Source: Bacteroidaceae bacterium (lineage in GTDB: Bacteria; Bacteroidota; Bacteroidia; Bacteroidales; Bacteroidaceae). Taken from it: a stretch of 64,000 bases of DNA. Numbering within the stretch: position 1 is the first letter of the stretch; the number at the start of each line of letters is the position of its first letter. The position numbers and the translations under genes were made by a program. Below are positions 9,026 to 21,790 of this stretch, one piece after another. Under the pieces are notes generated by a model. It saw nothing but the letters and a program-made list of their open reading frames with translations. It was not told the origin of the DNA and did not search any database. The DNA lies in NCBI GenBank assembly GCA_017458585.1, contig JAFTAJ010000029.1, forward strand, positions 1 to 64,000, written 5' to 3'.

Positions 9026-9373
9026 ATGGAAAAAAACAATTCAACTACCAAGACTGAATTCGAAAAAAGACTTGACATGGAACTTACATTTCTAATTAAG
9101 TCAGAAGACCGCCAAGTCAGAAACGTAGCAAATTCAGTCAAAGGGAAATTTCGCACGGCCTTGTCCGTTGTCCAAAATTGTTATCCGTTCCAGACGGACG
9201 AGGGTATATTGTGTGCAAAAAGGCGTATGAAAGACGGTACAAGTATTTGGGTAGAAAAGAGGCTAAACGCCGCCTCCGCGCGTATCATAGTCAAGGAGTC
9301 AATCCGTAATTTCATTAAGTGTGTCGGCGCTCCAGAAATTATGCGTGTCGTAATCGGTGCCCCGGTGAAATAG
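9026..9373 (+). CDS. Unknown 115-residue protein, last gene of the defence cluster
   Basis: The family is not recognised. It is a small basic soluble protein with no signal peptide or membrane segment. An acidic/lysine N-terminus (MEKNNSTTKTEFEKRLDMEL) leads to a compact domain with a possible hairpin (GILCAKRRMKDGTSIWVEKRL) and a helix (ASARIIVKESIRNFIKC). It starts 52 bases after the preceding gene and is followed by repeat-filled DNA. It could be an accessory protein, regulator or antitoxin-like partner; the sequence does not say which. Confidence 0.55.
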   Translation: MEKNNSTTKTEFEKRLDMELTFLIKSEDRQVRNVANSVKGKFRTALSVVQNCYPFQTDEGILCAKRRMKDGTSIWVEKRLNAASARIIVKESIRNFIKCVGAPEIMRVVIGAPVK

Positions 9374-9840
9374 TAAACATACCAGAAAATGAGATAAGAA
9401 GGAAGAAGGAAGTAACTATAGTGGCAATAGGAGCTATAGTGAGACTAGCCTAGATAGCCAAGCTAGGACACACCCCCTCCCCGGCACTCCCACCCCTCAG
9501 TCGCACACACCATCCCTTGACACACCCCCTCCCCCTTGCGGGTACTCCCCCTAACTTAGGGGGAGAAATGAAAGAATAGAGAACAGAGAAGAGAGAACAG
9601 AGAAGAGAGAACAGAGAAGCCCCTGAGTGGTTCGCTCGGGGGCTTATAAAAGTCGTAAAGTTGCAAAGTCGCAAGGAACACACCCCCTCCCGGCTTTGCC
9701 GTACTCCCCCTAACTTAGGGGGAGAAATGAAAGAATAGAGAACAGAGAATAGAGAAGAGAGAAAAGAGAGAAAAATACGCGCGTACATTATATATTATAT
9801 AAATATAAGGGCTCGCACCATTGGTGCGAGCCCTCGGGGG
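9374..9840. repeat. Repeat-filled gap: two palindromic G/C elements, A/G microsatellites and hairpins
   Basis: There is no convincing gene. Palindromic elements lie at 9519-9566 and 9677-9725; each has a CTCCCCCTAA / TTAGGGGGAG core and an ACACACCCCCTCCC flank. They are separated and followed by imperfect repeats of gagaacagagaa (about 9577-9618 and 9735-9775). A hairpin 9617-9627/9635-9645 lies between the elements. A near-perfect palindrome 9809-9833 (gggctcgcacc...ggtgcgagccc) sits just past the 3' end of tRNA-Ala and could terminate it on the minus strand, although the T tract is poor. Confidence 0.75.
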
Positions 9841-9914
<74 letters not shown>

Positions 9915-9916
9915 TT

Positions 9917-10050
9917 GTAAAGTTGAAAGTTTAGAGTTTAAAGTTTAAAGTTGAGAGTTTAGGGTTGGCTGTCTCTCATTTGCGGATGCAAAGTAATAAT
10001 TTTTTAGGAATAAGGAGTAAGGAGTAAGGATTTTTTTTGAAGAAAGCGTG
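9917..10050. repeat. Simple repeats plus weak tRNA-Ala promoter
   Basis: About 9917-9962 is a run of related aaagttgagagttt units. On the minus strand TTACTTTG (9989-9996) is one base off the -7 consensus and lies 75 bases before the tRNA. Positions about 10005-10030 repeat aggagtaaggagta, and the same block recurs at about 15530-15560. No gene is seen. Confidence 0.5.
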
Positions 10051-10073
10051 ATTTTTTGTTTTTTGATTAGGAT

Positions 10074-12224
10074 TTAGTTGGCATTGCGCACGAGGCGGAC
10101 GTTGCAGCCGTTGCTTTTGTTTTGGTTGCCTGTGGTGATTTCGCCTCTGTAGAAATAGAGCATGTCGGCGTAGTCGCGGTTGCCTGAGTCGGTGGATGCC
10201 CAGTACAATCCCTCTGAGCCTTTCTTGTGCACGGCAGGAAATGGGAGACCAAAGCCTGTGTAGTCTGAGAGGTCTGAATACCTCTCCCCTCCTGCCGGCA
10301 GGAAGATGGCACCGGCAGCTTCCATCTCAGCCCACTGTCCGGCGGTGTAGGTATTGCCGGAGTACTCAGTGGCTCCGCCGTTCCATATCAATCCGTCGGG
10401 GAGGGTGAAATGGTCTGGCAGGAGTATCAGTCCGTTGACCGAATTGACATTGGCGAGTCCCTTCTTGGAAGCGGCATTGGCACGATGACGAATCACATAG
10501 TCCCATTCGGTTGCCGTGAGGGTGCGCCATCCGCTGTTTTCGGCATTGCCGGCATTGGTGATGGCGTTGTAGCCCCATTCGGCAGTGGCAGTCAATGCGC
10601 CGTTGAACCAATATGGTGCGCCGGTGTCGGTATCATAGTTGCCATAACGCCCCATATACAGTGTGGAGCACGGCTTCCAACATATTTGGCCATTGTCATA
10701 ACCGGTACTTCCATAGGAGAAAAGCGACATATATTCGATATTACGATAGCTGCTGTCACATTCTCCATCGTCTTCAACTGTTGCATACTGATTGTCGCAG
10801 AGGACGAACTCCCACGCCTTCCAGTAACCGAAATCATAACCGGGATCTGTTTCGAATTTAGTGCAATGGGCCATAAGGTTGCCCTTGGCAAAATAAACGG
10901 CCTTGGTGGCACTGACGCTAAACGCGCGGGCTTCCACATTCTCGGCTCCTATGGCGATGTCTGCCTTGGTCCTGAGCAATTGCGCACGAGACAGGGCTTC
11001 CACCTCGAAAGTCTGGCTGTACACGCAAGAGGTCTCGGCATCAGTCAGACCTTCGCATGCAAAGTGGCACCGCACCTCGACGGTGAGCTCGTCGTTGCCA
11101 ATAGGCAGAATGGGCACCACGACGCTGTTGCTGTTGTTTGGTTGAATCTTAAACGCGAGTGCACCGGTGGACGGAAACTGCAATTTCGAAATATGCTCTT
11201 CCTCATTGGTAGCCGTTTCGGGAGTGTAGTGCATATTGTCCTCATCGTAATTGAGTGTCAGAGCATCCGATGAGAGTTTGTAGTTCTTGCTCTTCACGAT
11301 TACCTCGTCCACAGTCAGTGCGTTGGGCGTGCTGTTAGCGATGTTCGCGCTCACTGCAGCGCCGACATGGCGGAAATGGAGCGAGTCGCCCTTTGCCTGG
11401 GTATAGGCAACCAGTGGTACGCTGATAGTTTGAATTCCTGCAGATGACATCATGCAAGAATAGGTGTTGGGGAAGCGGTATGTGGCGGAGGATGCGCTGG
11501 TCTGCGCCACGAGCTGCATTCCTGTGGCTGCCCACAGGGGCTCCTTGTCGGCAAACTTGCTGACGAAGCTACGCAGCAGGTATGCTACATCGTACACAGG
11601 GAACACAACAACATTGGATATGGTAGCATTCTTGTCATCGTTTCCGACAGTAAGTCTGTAACCTAAATTCCATTTTATTCCGTTTGTTGTTTGTATTTGT
11701 CCTTCGCTTGTTTCCTCGGTGTATTTTTCCATTTCCATCACGATGCCATACGACTCGTTGCCACCGTTGGTAATCTCGTCCCATACACCACACCATTCCA
11801 TCTGCTCCGCTGTGGCAGGAGTAAGGGTGTAGTCAGTGCCGCCATTTGAACCCACCAAAACTCCTTCGCCAGAGCTCAAGGCCCAAGACGGGTTCTCTTC
11901 CTCTCCCGTCCAATCGAGATGTATATTGATGTTGCCATCGGATACGGTGTAAGTAAATCTGCCGATATTATGCCCACCTTTCATAGCGACCGGCTCATCT
12001 CTGTCATCGGCAAGGAAGATGTTGTACCAATAGCCTGTGCCATCAGAATCGAAATGGTATGCTTGCACCACGCGATCGTAAGCGCCGTTATCTGTGGTAC
12101 CTGTAGCAGCGTACTCTGCGTACCAATCGCCAAGCACGGCTTGTGGGTGGTCATCATCGTTGCACCCTACAAGGATTGCAGAGAGCGTCATCAATACGAA
12201 AACGAATAGGCCTTTGCTCTTCAT
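10074..12224 (-). CDS. Large exported lipoprotein with C-terminal paralogous (FISUMP-like) domain
   Basis: This is a 716-residue protein with a lipoprotein signal (MKSKGLFVFVLMTLSAILVGC; lipobox LVGC, acylated Cys21), so it is probably tethered to the outer membrane. The N-terminal 350 residues are beta-rich with no family I can name. The last ~270 residues (from about VYFAKGNLMAHC) carry the pattern of Bacteroidetes cell-surface paralogous domains of the Fibrobacter major paralogous type: FAKGNL, then WRTLTATEWDYVIRHR, LPAGGERYSD and YWASTDS, ending NVRLVRNAN. The function is unknown and adhesion or glycan contact is only a guess. It starts 24 bases after the DUF349 gene on the same strand and may be co-transcribed with it. 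Confidence 0.75.
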   Translation of the reverse strand: MKSKGLFVFVLMTLSAILVGCNDDDHPQAVLGDWYAEYAATGTTDNGAYDRVVQAYHFDSDGTGYWYNIFLADDRDEPVAMKGGHNIGRFTYTVSDGNINIHLDWTGEEENPSWALSSGEGVLVGSNGGTDYTLTPATAEQMEWCGVWDEITNGGNESYGIVMEMEKYTEETSEGQIQTTNGIKWNLGYRLTVGNDDKNATISNVVVFPVYDVAYLLRSFVSKFADKEPLWAATGMQLVAQTSASSATYRFPNTYSCMMSSAGIQTISVPLVAYTQAKGDSLHFRHVGAAVSANIANSTPNALTVDEVIVKSKNYKLSSDALTLNYDEDNMHYTPETATNEEEHISKLQFPSTGALAFKIQPNNSNSVVVPILPIGNDELTVEVRCHFACEGLTDAETSCVYSQTFEVEALSRAQLLRTKADIAIGAENVEARAFSVSATKAVYFAKGNLMAHCTKFETDPGYDFGYWKAWEFVLCDNQYATVEDDGECDSSYRNIEYMSLFSYGSTGYDNGQICWKPCSTLYMGRYGNYDTDTGAPYWFNGALTATAEWGYNAITNAGNAENSGWRTLTATEWDYVIRHRANAASKKGLANVNSVNGLILLPDHFTLPDGLIWNGGATEYSGNTYTAGQWAEMEAAGAIFLPAGGERYSDLSDYTGFGLPFPAVHKKGSEGLYWASTDSGNRDYADMLYFYRGEITTGNQNKSNGCNVRLVRNAN

Positions 12225-12248
12225 ACTATGTTTATTAAGGAAGTCCTG

Positions 12249-14276
12249 TTATTCTTGCGGGGTTTCTTCGGCGGGAGCCTCGGTAGCCGCAGCTTCCTTC
12301 TCTGCTGGAGCGGGGTTCTCCTCGCTTCGGATGCGGTCGGCGAGCTCTGCGAGGTTGGCCTTGAGGGTCTCTATCTTCTTCATCATGGTGTCGATGAGGG
12401 CTGAGCCTTTCTTCGAGCTGGTGGTGAGGAAGGAGATATTGTTCTCATAGGTAGCCAACTCGGCCTTGCGAGCCTCGTAGAGGCGGAGGAGTGAAGACCC
12501 CCTCCCCGCTCCCCCATGAAGGGGGAGTGCTGAAGAGGATTGAGATTTGGAACCTGCGCCCGGTGTGCGGCGCGGGGCGCGGAGGTTGAACTCCTTGTAG
12601 AGCTTATCGACTACCTCGCGATACTTGGCGTAGATCTTATCCTTATTCTTGAAAGGCACATGGCCTATGCTGTTCCACTCGTCCTGAAGCTGACGCACTG
12701 CCTCGCCTACGTCTTCGCCTCCCTCGATGGCAAGTGCCTCGAGCTTCTCGATGACGGTCTTTTTCTTGACGAGGTTTTCGCTCTCTTCCTTGTGCTGGTC
12801 GCCGAGGACGGTTTTCTTCTTGTCGAAGAACTCGTTGCATGCGGCATTGAAGCGATCCCAGAGGGCGTTGCTGGTCTTATGGGCTGTGGCACCAATCTCT
12901 TTCCACTCTTTCTGGAGCTGGATGAGCTGGTTGGTGGTGGCGGTCCACTGTGTGCTCTCCTTGAGTGCCTCGGCCTGCTCTACGAGCGCGAGCTTGCGGG
13001 CTGCGTTCTCGGCGTAGGTCTTCTTTTGCTCCTTGAAGTACTCTGCTTTCTTGCTGAAGAAGTTGTCGCATGCTGCACGGAAGCGCTCGAAGATTTTGGT
13101 GTTCATCTTCTTGGTGGCGCGACCTATGGTCTTCCACTCTTCCTGCAGGGCGATGATCTGCTTGGTGAGGCCTTCCCACTGGGCATAGCCGTTGATATTG
13201 TCGGTCTCGATGGCCTCTATCTCTTCACAGATGGCTGTCTTCTTGGCGAGGTTTTCTTCTTCTTTCTCCTTGAGGCTGTCGAAGTACTGGGCGTGGCGCT
13301 TGTTGACGGCTGTGGAGGCTGTCTTGAAGCGGTCCCAGAGTTCTTCGCGCACTTCCTTGGCGACGGGGCCTATCTCGCGGAACTCCTGGTGGAGCTGCTG
13401 CAGGGCATGGGAAGCGCGTATGATGTCGGGCTCTTCGATGAGCTGCTCTGCTGCCTCGCAGAGTCGTGTCTTAGCCTCAAAGTTTTTCTTGAAGTCATAG
13501 TCGCGCAGGGCGGAGTTGGTCTTGAGCAGGTCGTAAAACTGGTCTTGGCAGAACTGGAACTGCTTCCACACTTCGTTGGCTGCGCTCTCGGGTATTGGTT
13601 TGATCTCTTTCCACTCTGCCTGTAGCTTGCGGAAAGTGTCGTATGCTTTGTTGGCCTCCTCGGGCGAGGTGCTGATGGCCTTTATCTCTTCGATAATGGC
13701 ACGCTTACGGGCGAGGTTGGCTTCTTTTTTCTTTTCGTTGTCTTCTATCTGCTTGGCGCGCACCTCCTTCAGGATGGCGAGCTGTGCCTTGAGTTCTTCC
13801 TCCAGGGGGTCTTCGTCGGGAGTGAATTCCTCGGCATTGCCTCCGGCTGCCACAAAGTCGGCCAGGGCTTTGGCTCTCTCTTCACGCTGCAGGCGATAGA
13901 ATGCTTGCTTGAGCTGCTCCTGCGATGCACGTGAGCCGGCATCGCCGCTGGCAGCAATGGCTGTGATGCACTCCACAATGCCTTCCTTGGTAGTGGGGAG
14001 CGTGGCGGGCTCCTCTTCGGGAGCGGGCTCTTCGGGCTCTGCCAGAGTTTCAGGCTCTTCGGCAGGTGCGGGCTCTTCGGGCTCTGCCAGAGTCTCGAGC
14101 TCTTCGACAGGTGCGGGCTCTTCAGGCTCTGCCGGAGTTTCAGGCTCTTCTGCGTTGGGTGTTTTAACCTCTTCCTCTGCAGCGGGTTGTTCAGCGGGTG
14201 CAGGGGTTTCTACGGGTTGCTCAACAGTGGGCTGCTCTTGCAGTTCATCTGTTCTGGGGTCAGTAACATTTTCCAT
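12249..14276 (-). CDS. DUF349 domain protein with acidic repeat N-terminus
   Basis: This 675-residue soluble protein has several DUF349 repeats, seen as recurring WKEIG/WKTIG/WNSIG and FxxACNxFFxKK motifs through residues about 170-570, interspersed with long charged helices. The N-terminus (about 20-105) is a low-complexity acidic tract of PAEPEEPAP-type repeats, with three copies of about 16 residues. Near the C-terminus a palindromic DNA element (12496-12536) is translated in frame as SALPLHGGAGRGS. The DUF349 function is not established; the families are helical and may be involved in nucleic-acid or envelope processes. The start MENVTDPRTDE at 14276 is the first ATG before the acidic tract. 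The gap 14277-14453 is A/T-rich with no gene. Confidence 0.85.
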   Translation of the reverse strand: MENVTDPRTDELQEQPTVEQPVETPAPAEQPAAEEEVKTPNAEEPETPAEPEEPAPVEELETLAEPEEPAPAEEPETLAEPEEPAPEEEPATLPTTKEGIVECITAIAASGDAGSRASQEQLKQAFYRLQREERAKALADFVAAGGNAEEFTPDEDPLEEELKAQLAILKEVRAKQIEDNEKKKEANLARKRAIIEEIKAISTSPEEANKAYDTFRKLQAEWKEIKPIPESAANEVWKQFQFCQDQFYDLLKTNSALRDYDFKKNFEAKTRLCEAAEQLIEEPDIIRASHALQQLHQEFREIGPVAKEVREELWDRFKTASTAVNKRHAQYFDSLKEKEEENLAKKTAICEEIEAIETDNINGYAQWEGLTKQIIALQEEWKTIGRATKKMNTKIFERFRAACDNFFSKKAEYFKEQKKTYAENAARKLALVEQAEALKESTQWTATTNQLIQLQKEWKEIGATAHKTSNALWDRFNAACNEFFDKKKTVLGDQHKEESENLVKKKTVIEKLEALAIEGGEDVGEAVRQLQDEWNSIGHVPFKNKDKIYAKYREVVDKLYKEFNLRAPRRTPGAGSKSQSSSALPLHGGAGRGSSLLRLYEARKAELATYENNISFLTTSSKKGSALIDTMMKKIETLKANLAELADRIRSEENPAPAEKEAAATEAPAEETPQE
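12496..12536. repeat. Palindromic element inside the DUF349 gene
   Basis: The block accccctccccgctccccc-atgaa-gggggagtgctgaag is nearly identical to the copy inside rsmA (15698-15737). The insertion keeps the frame and encodes ALPLHGGAGRGS on the minus strand. Confidence 0.85.
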
Positions 14277-14453
14277 GTTTAATACGTTTAACAGTTTTTT
14301 ATTGGGCCGCGTTATTGCAGCATGATTTTGCCGCGAGGAAGCGGCAAGCGAACTGCAAATAAAAACAATTTATTTTATACAAGCAAATTTTTTGTTTATT
14401 TTTGATACTTTTTGGTCTCTTATGACTACAAAAAAAACAAAAATGCACTATTT

Positions 14454-15380
14454 TTAAATCCAATGGCGGTGCTTGAAGGTCCAGAAACTGAATACCGCGA
14501 TGCCTACCGATGCCACGGTCACCAAGGGGAAGCCCCACCATGTGTGCTCCATGCCGTTGAGCAGGTTCATACCAAACAAGCTGGCCACCAACGTGGGGAA
14601 CATGAGTACGATGCTGATGGTGGTCATGGTCTTCATGACTGAGTTGGTGTTGTTGTTGATAATGCTGGCATAGGTGTCCATCGTGGAGTCGAGAATGTGG
14701 GTGTAGATATTGGTGGTCTCGCGTGCCTGGTTCATCTCGATGGTCACGTCTTCGATGAGATCGGCGTCGAGTTCATCGACGGGCAGCTTAAACTTGAGCT
14801 TGGAAAGCAGTGTCTCGTTGCCACGCAGGGAGGTGACAAAGTATGTGAGGCTGTCCTGCAAGCGTGAGAGTCCAATAAGGTCTTCGTTGCTGATTTTCTG
14901 GTCGAGTTTCTGCTTTGACTCATCGATGAGCACGCTGATTTGCTTCAGTCGTTTCAGATACCACACCGAGGAGCTGAGGAAGAGCCTGAACACGAGATCC
15001 ACGGCATCGGTAAAGCCTTGGTTGCGCTTCTGCTGATAGCTCACGAAGTCTATCATCATGTTTGTCTCATAGTTGCAGACGGTGATGCAGACATCGTCGT
15101 GCATCAGTATGCCAAGGGGCACAGTGGTATGTGGCGTGCGCGAGCGTACCTCTTTTACATATGGTATGCGCAAGATGATGAGCACCCATCCTTCGTCAAA
15201 TTCATAACGGGCACGCTCATCCTTGTCTCGGATGTCGTCCAGAAACCACTCCGGCACGTTTAGCTCGGTGGTAAGATAATCTTCGTCTCTTTGCGTAGGA
15301 CACGTAACCTGCACCCAGCAGTTAGGTTCCCATTCGCTCAATGTACGCAGTGTACGGTTGATGTTCCAAAATGTTCGCAT
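14454..15380 (-). CDS. corA: CorA-family magnesium/divalent cation transporter
   Basis: This 308-residue protein has the CorA layout: a soluble alpha/beta N-terminal domain, a long helix (ETTNIYTHILDSTMDTYASIINNNTNSVMKTM region), and two C-terminal membrane segments with the GMN signature (about 270-272, here FGMN) at the end of the first. The tail ends in basic KHRHWI, as usual for the family. Family knowledge: a homopentameric channel for Mg2+, sometimes Co2+, Ni2+ or Zn2+. It has its own promoter and a leader hairpin upstream, and is separated from rsmA by 220 bases of repeats. Confidence 0.88.
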   Translation of the reverse strand: MRTFWNINRTLRTLSEWEPNCWVQVTCPTQRDEDYLTTELNVPEWFLDDIRDKDERARYEFDEGWVLIILRIPYVKEVRSRTPHTTVPLGILMHDDVCITVCNYETNMMIDFVSYQQKRNQGFTDAVDLVFRLFLSSSVWYLKRLKQISVLIDESKQKLDQKISNEDLIGLSRLQDSLTYFVTSLRGNETLLSKLKFKLPVDELDADLIEDVTIEMNQARETTNIYTHILDSTMDTYASIINNNTNSVMKTMTTISIVLMFPTLVASLFGMNLLNGMEHTWWGFPLVTVASVGIAVFSFWTFKHRHWI

Positions 15381-15407
15381 TTTTAGTCCTCCACTGATAA
15401 AGGCCCC

Positions 15408-15447
15408 GAGGCAGAGTGGAAGGATTAAAAACTACTCACTTTGCCTC
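15408..15447 (-). promoter_or_regulatory. Hairpin in the corA leader
   Basis: Arms 15408-15418 and 15437-15447 pair over 11 bases with a single mismatch (gaggcagagtg against cactttgcctc on the plus strand). The hairpin lies within the transcript between the promoter at 15514-15521 and the corA start at 15380. Magnesium-transporter leaders often carry sensing structures; here this is inference. Confidence 0.45.
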
Positions 15448-15513
15448 AATTCCGTTTGTTATTATCCGCGTAATAGTCGTCCATTAGATGGTAAGAATTT
15501 GAATTAACGGCTG

Positions 15514-15521
15514 CAAAAGTA
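15514..15521 (-). promoter_or_regulatory. -7 promoter element for corA
   Basis: On the minus strand it reads TACTTTTG, matching TAnnTTTG, followed by CAGCC. The predicted transcript start near 15505 gives a leader of about 125 bases before the corA ATG. Confidence 0.55.
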
Positions 15522-15600
15522 ATACTTTTTTAGGAATAAGGAGTAAGGAGTAAGGAGTTTTTTTCAAAAATGTGACAAAAAAGTATGCTGGAGAGGCGTT

Positions 15601-16420
15601 TTATCCGCAATATTCGCGCTCCACGGCGTTGGTCAGAGCCACAAAATCCTGCACGCTGAGTTGCTCGGGGCGGAGGGTGGCGTATTTAGAGATGAAAGAC
15701 CCCCTCCCCGCTCCCCCATGAAGGGGGAGTGCTGAAGCACTATTGTTCGCACTCTCCAGTTGTGCGAGGAGTGGCTTAATGGAACCACGAATCATCTTGC
15801 GGCGCTGATTGAACGTTGTCTTCACCACTCGGCGAAACAGACGCTCGTTGCATCCAAGGTCGGTGACGCTATTGCGAGTGAAGCGCACCACAGCACTCTT
15901 AACCCTGGGGGGAGGATTGAAGGCACTCTCCTCCACGGTAAACAAATACTCTGTGTCGTACCACGCCTGCAACAACACACTCAGTATGCCATAGTCCCTG
16001 TTGCCGGGGCCGGAACACAGGCGCAGCGCAACCTCGCGCTGTATCATGCCTGTGCAGCACGGTATGAAGTCGCGGTAGTCGAGCATCTTAAAGAATATCT
16101 GGCTGCTGATGTTGTAGGGGTAGTTGCCCGTCAGCACGAAGGGCTTGCCACCGAAAAGGGCAGCAAGGTCCATGCGCAGGAAGTCGCCCTCTATCAAGCG
16201 CTCGCCGCGTAGCATGGGGAAGTGCTCACGGAGATAGGCAATGCTCTCCCTGTCCAACTCCACCACATGCAGGTCGCGCCCCTTGGCCAGCAAGTGCTCG
16301 GTCAGTGCACCGGTGCCAGGGCCCACTTCCAGCACTGGCATCTCAGGTGCCGCATCCACTGTGTCGGCAATACGGCGAGCCACTGCTTGGTCAACTAGGA
16401 AATGCTGACCTAACGATTTC

Positions 16421-16446
<26 letters not shown>
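15601..16446 (-). CDS. rsmA: 16S rRNA (adenine1518/1519-N6)-dimethyltransferase RsmA
   Basis: This 281-residue protein begins KKSLGQHFLVD, the family's usual N-terminus. It has the SAM-binding EVGPGTGALTEHLL and the catalytic NYPYNISSQIFFKML block, followed by FNPPPRVKSAVVRF. It dimethylates two adjacent adenines near the 3' end of 16S rRNA. Close to the C-terminus the DNA repeat 15698-15737 is translated in frame as SALPLHGGAGRGS, an insertion absent from ordinary RsmA, followed by the conserved RPEQLSVQDFVAL. The gene overlaps the end of the BASS transporter by 26 bases, so it is the last gene of a thiC-BASS-rsmA transcript. Confidence 0.95.
15698..15737. repeat. Palindromic element inside rsmA
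   Basis: Core ctcccccatgaagggggag with flanking gaccccctccccg and tgctgaag. It is the same element as 12496-12536 and is read in the same translation frame. Confidence 0.85.
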
Positions 16447-20580
<4,134 letters not shown>

Positions 20581-20610
20581 TTGTAACTTTTGAAATAGTA
20601 CATATATTCT

Positions 20611-21759
20611 ATGAATTTTATAAAGAAGTTTTTCGATAAGACGCGGCCTGCCTTCAGTGAAGGGGGTAAGCTGCATGCTCTGCGGTCGGTGTACGAGGGA
20701 TTTGAGTCCTTTCTGTTGGTGCCGAACACTACGAGCAAGAGTGGTGTGAGCATTCACGATGCCATCGACTCGAAGCGTATCATGTCGATTGTGGTGATTG
20801 CGCTGATGCCGGCGATGCTGTTCGGCATGTATAACATAGGCTACCAACACTACGCGGCTGCGGGCCTCGAGGGCTCGCTGATGGAGATGTTCGCCTACGG
20901 TCTGCTGGCTCTGCTGCCTAAGATTGTGGTGAGCTACGCTGTGGGTCTGGGCATAGAGTTTGTGGTAGCGCAGTACAAGCACGAGGAGATACAGGAGGGC
21001 TACCTGGTGACAGGCCTTATAGTGCCGCTGATCCTGCCCATCAACTGCCCGCTGTGGATGATGGCGCTGGCCATCGCCTTTGCCGTTATCTTCGCCAAGG
21101 AGATATTCGGCGGCACGGGCATGAATATCTTCAACGTGGCGCTGGTGGCGAGGGCGTTTTTGTTCTTCTCCTACAGCGGCAAGATGACGGGCGACGAGGT
21201 CTGGGTGGCCAACGAGTCGATACTCGGACTAGGCAAAGACCTGCCCGACACCTTCACGTGCGCCACGCCTCTGGCTGAGGTAGGCAGCGGACAGATGAGC
21301 GCCAGCCTCAACGATATGGTGGTGGGTCTGATACCCGGCTCCGTAGGCGAGACGAGCGTGATAGCCATCGCCCTGGGCGCCGTGCTGCTGCTATGGACAG
21401 GCATCGCGAGTTGGAAGACGATGGTGAGTGTGTTTGTGGGCGGCGGCCTGACAGCGGCCCTGTTTCACGCCACAGGCAGCACACCGATAGAGTGGTATGA
21501 GCACCTGGCGCTGGGCGGCTTCTGCTTCGGTGCGGTGTTTATGGCCACCGACCCGGTGACCTCGGCACGCACGGAAGGGGGCAAGTATATCTACGGCTTC
21601 TTGATAGGTGTGATTGCCGTGCTGGTAAGAGTGTTCAACCCGGGATATCCCGAAGGCATGATGCTGGCGATACTGTTTATGAACCTGTTTGCTCCGCTGA
21701 TTGACTACTGCTTTGTGCAGCGTAATATCAATCGCCGCCTCAAGCGCGTGCAACGCTAA
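20611..21759 (+). CDS. nqrB: Na+-translocating NADH:quinone reductase subunit B
   Basis: This 382-residue membrane subunit has multiple transmembrane helices. The FTCATPLA stretch (215-222) corresponds to the flavinylation motif, with T219 the likely site for covalent FMN. It carries the quinone-reducing and sodium-moving part of the pump. Thirty bases separate it from nqrA and 31 from nqrC. Confidence 0.96.
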   Translation: MNFIKKFFDKTRPAFSEGGKLHALRSVYEGFESFLLVPNTTSKSGVSIHDAIDSKRIMSIVVIALMPAMLFGMYNIGYQHYAAAGLEGSLMEMFAYGLLALLPKIVVSYAVGLGIEFVVAQYKHEEIQEGYLVTGLIVPLILPINCPLWMMALAIAFAVIFAKEIFGGTGMNIFNVALVARAFLFFSYSGKMTGDEVWVANESILGLGKDLPDTFTCATPLAEVGSGQMSASLNDMVVGLIPGSVGETSVIAIALGAVLLLWTGIASWKTMVSVFVGGGLTAALFHATGSTPIEWYEHLALGGFCFGAVFMATDPVTSARTEGGKYIYGFLIGVIAVLVRVFNPGYPEGMMLAILFMNLFAPLIDYCFVQRNINRRLKRVQR

Positions 21760-21790
21760 CCATAACGTTAACCTCAACTAATTAGGAGCT

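Noticed and set aside
9450..9788. 112-residue minus-strand ORF
   Set aside because: It is made almost wholly of palindromic and gagaacag repeats (FISPPKLGGV twice); no real protein signal.
12540..13625. 361-residue antisense ORF over the DUF349 gene
   Set aside because: A mirror of repeated helical DUF349 sequence; leucine-rich artefact.
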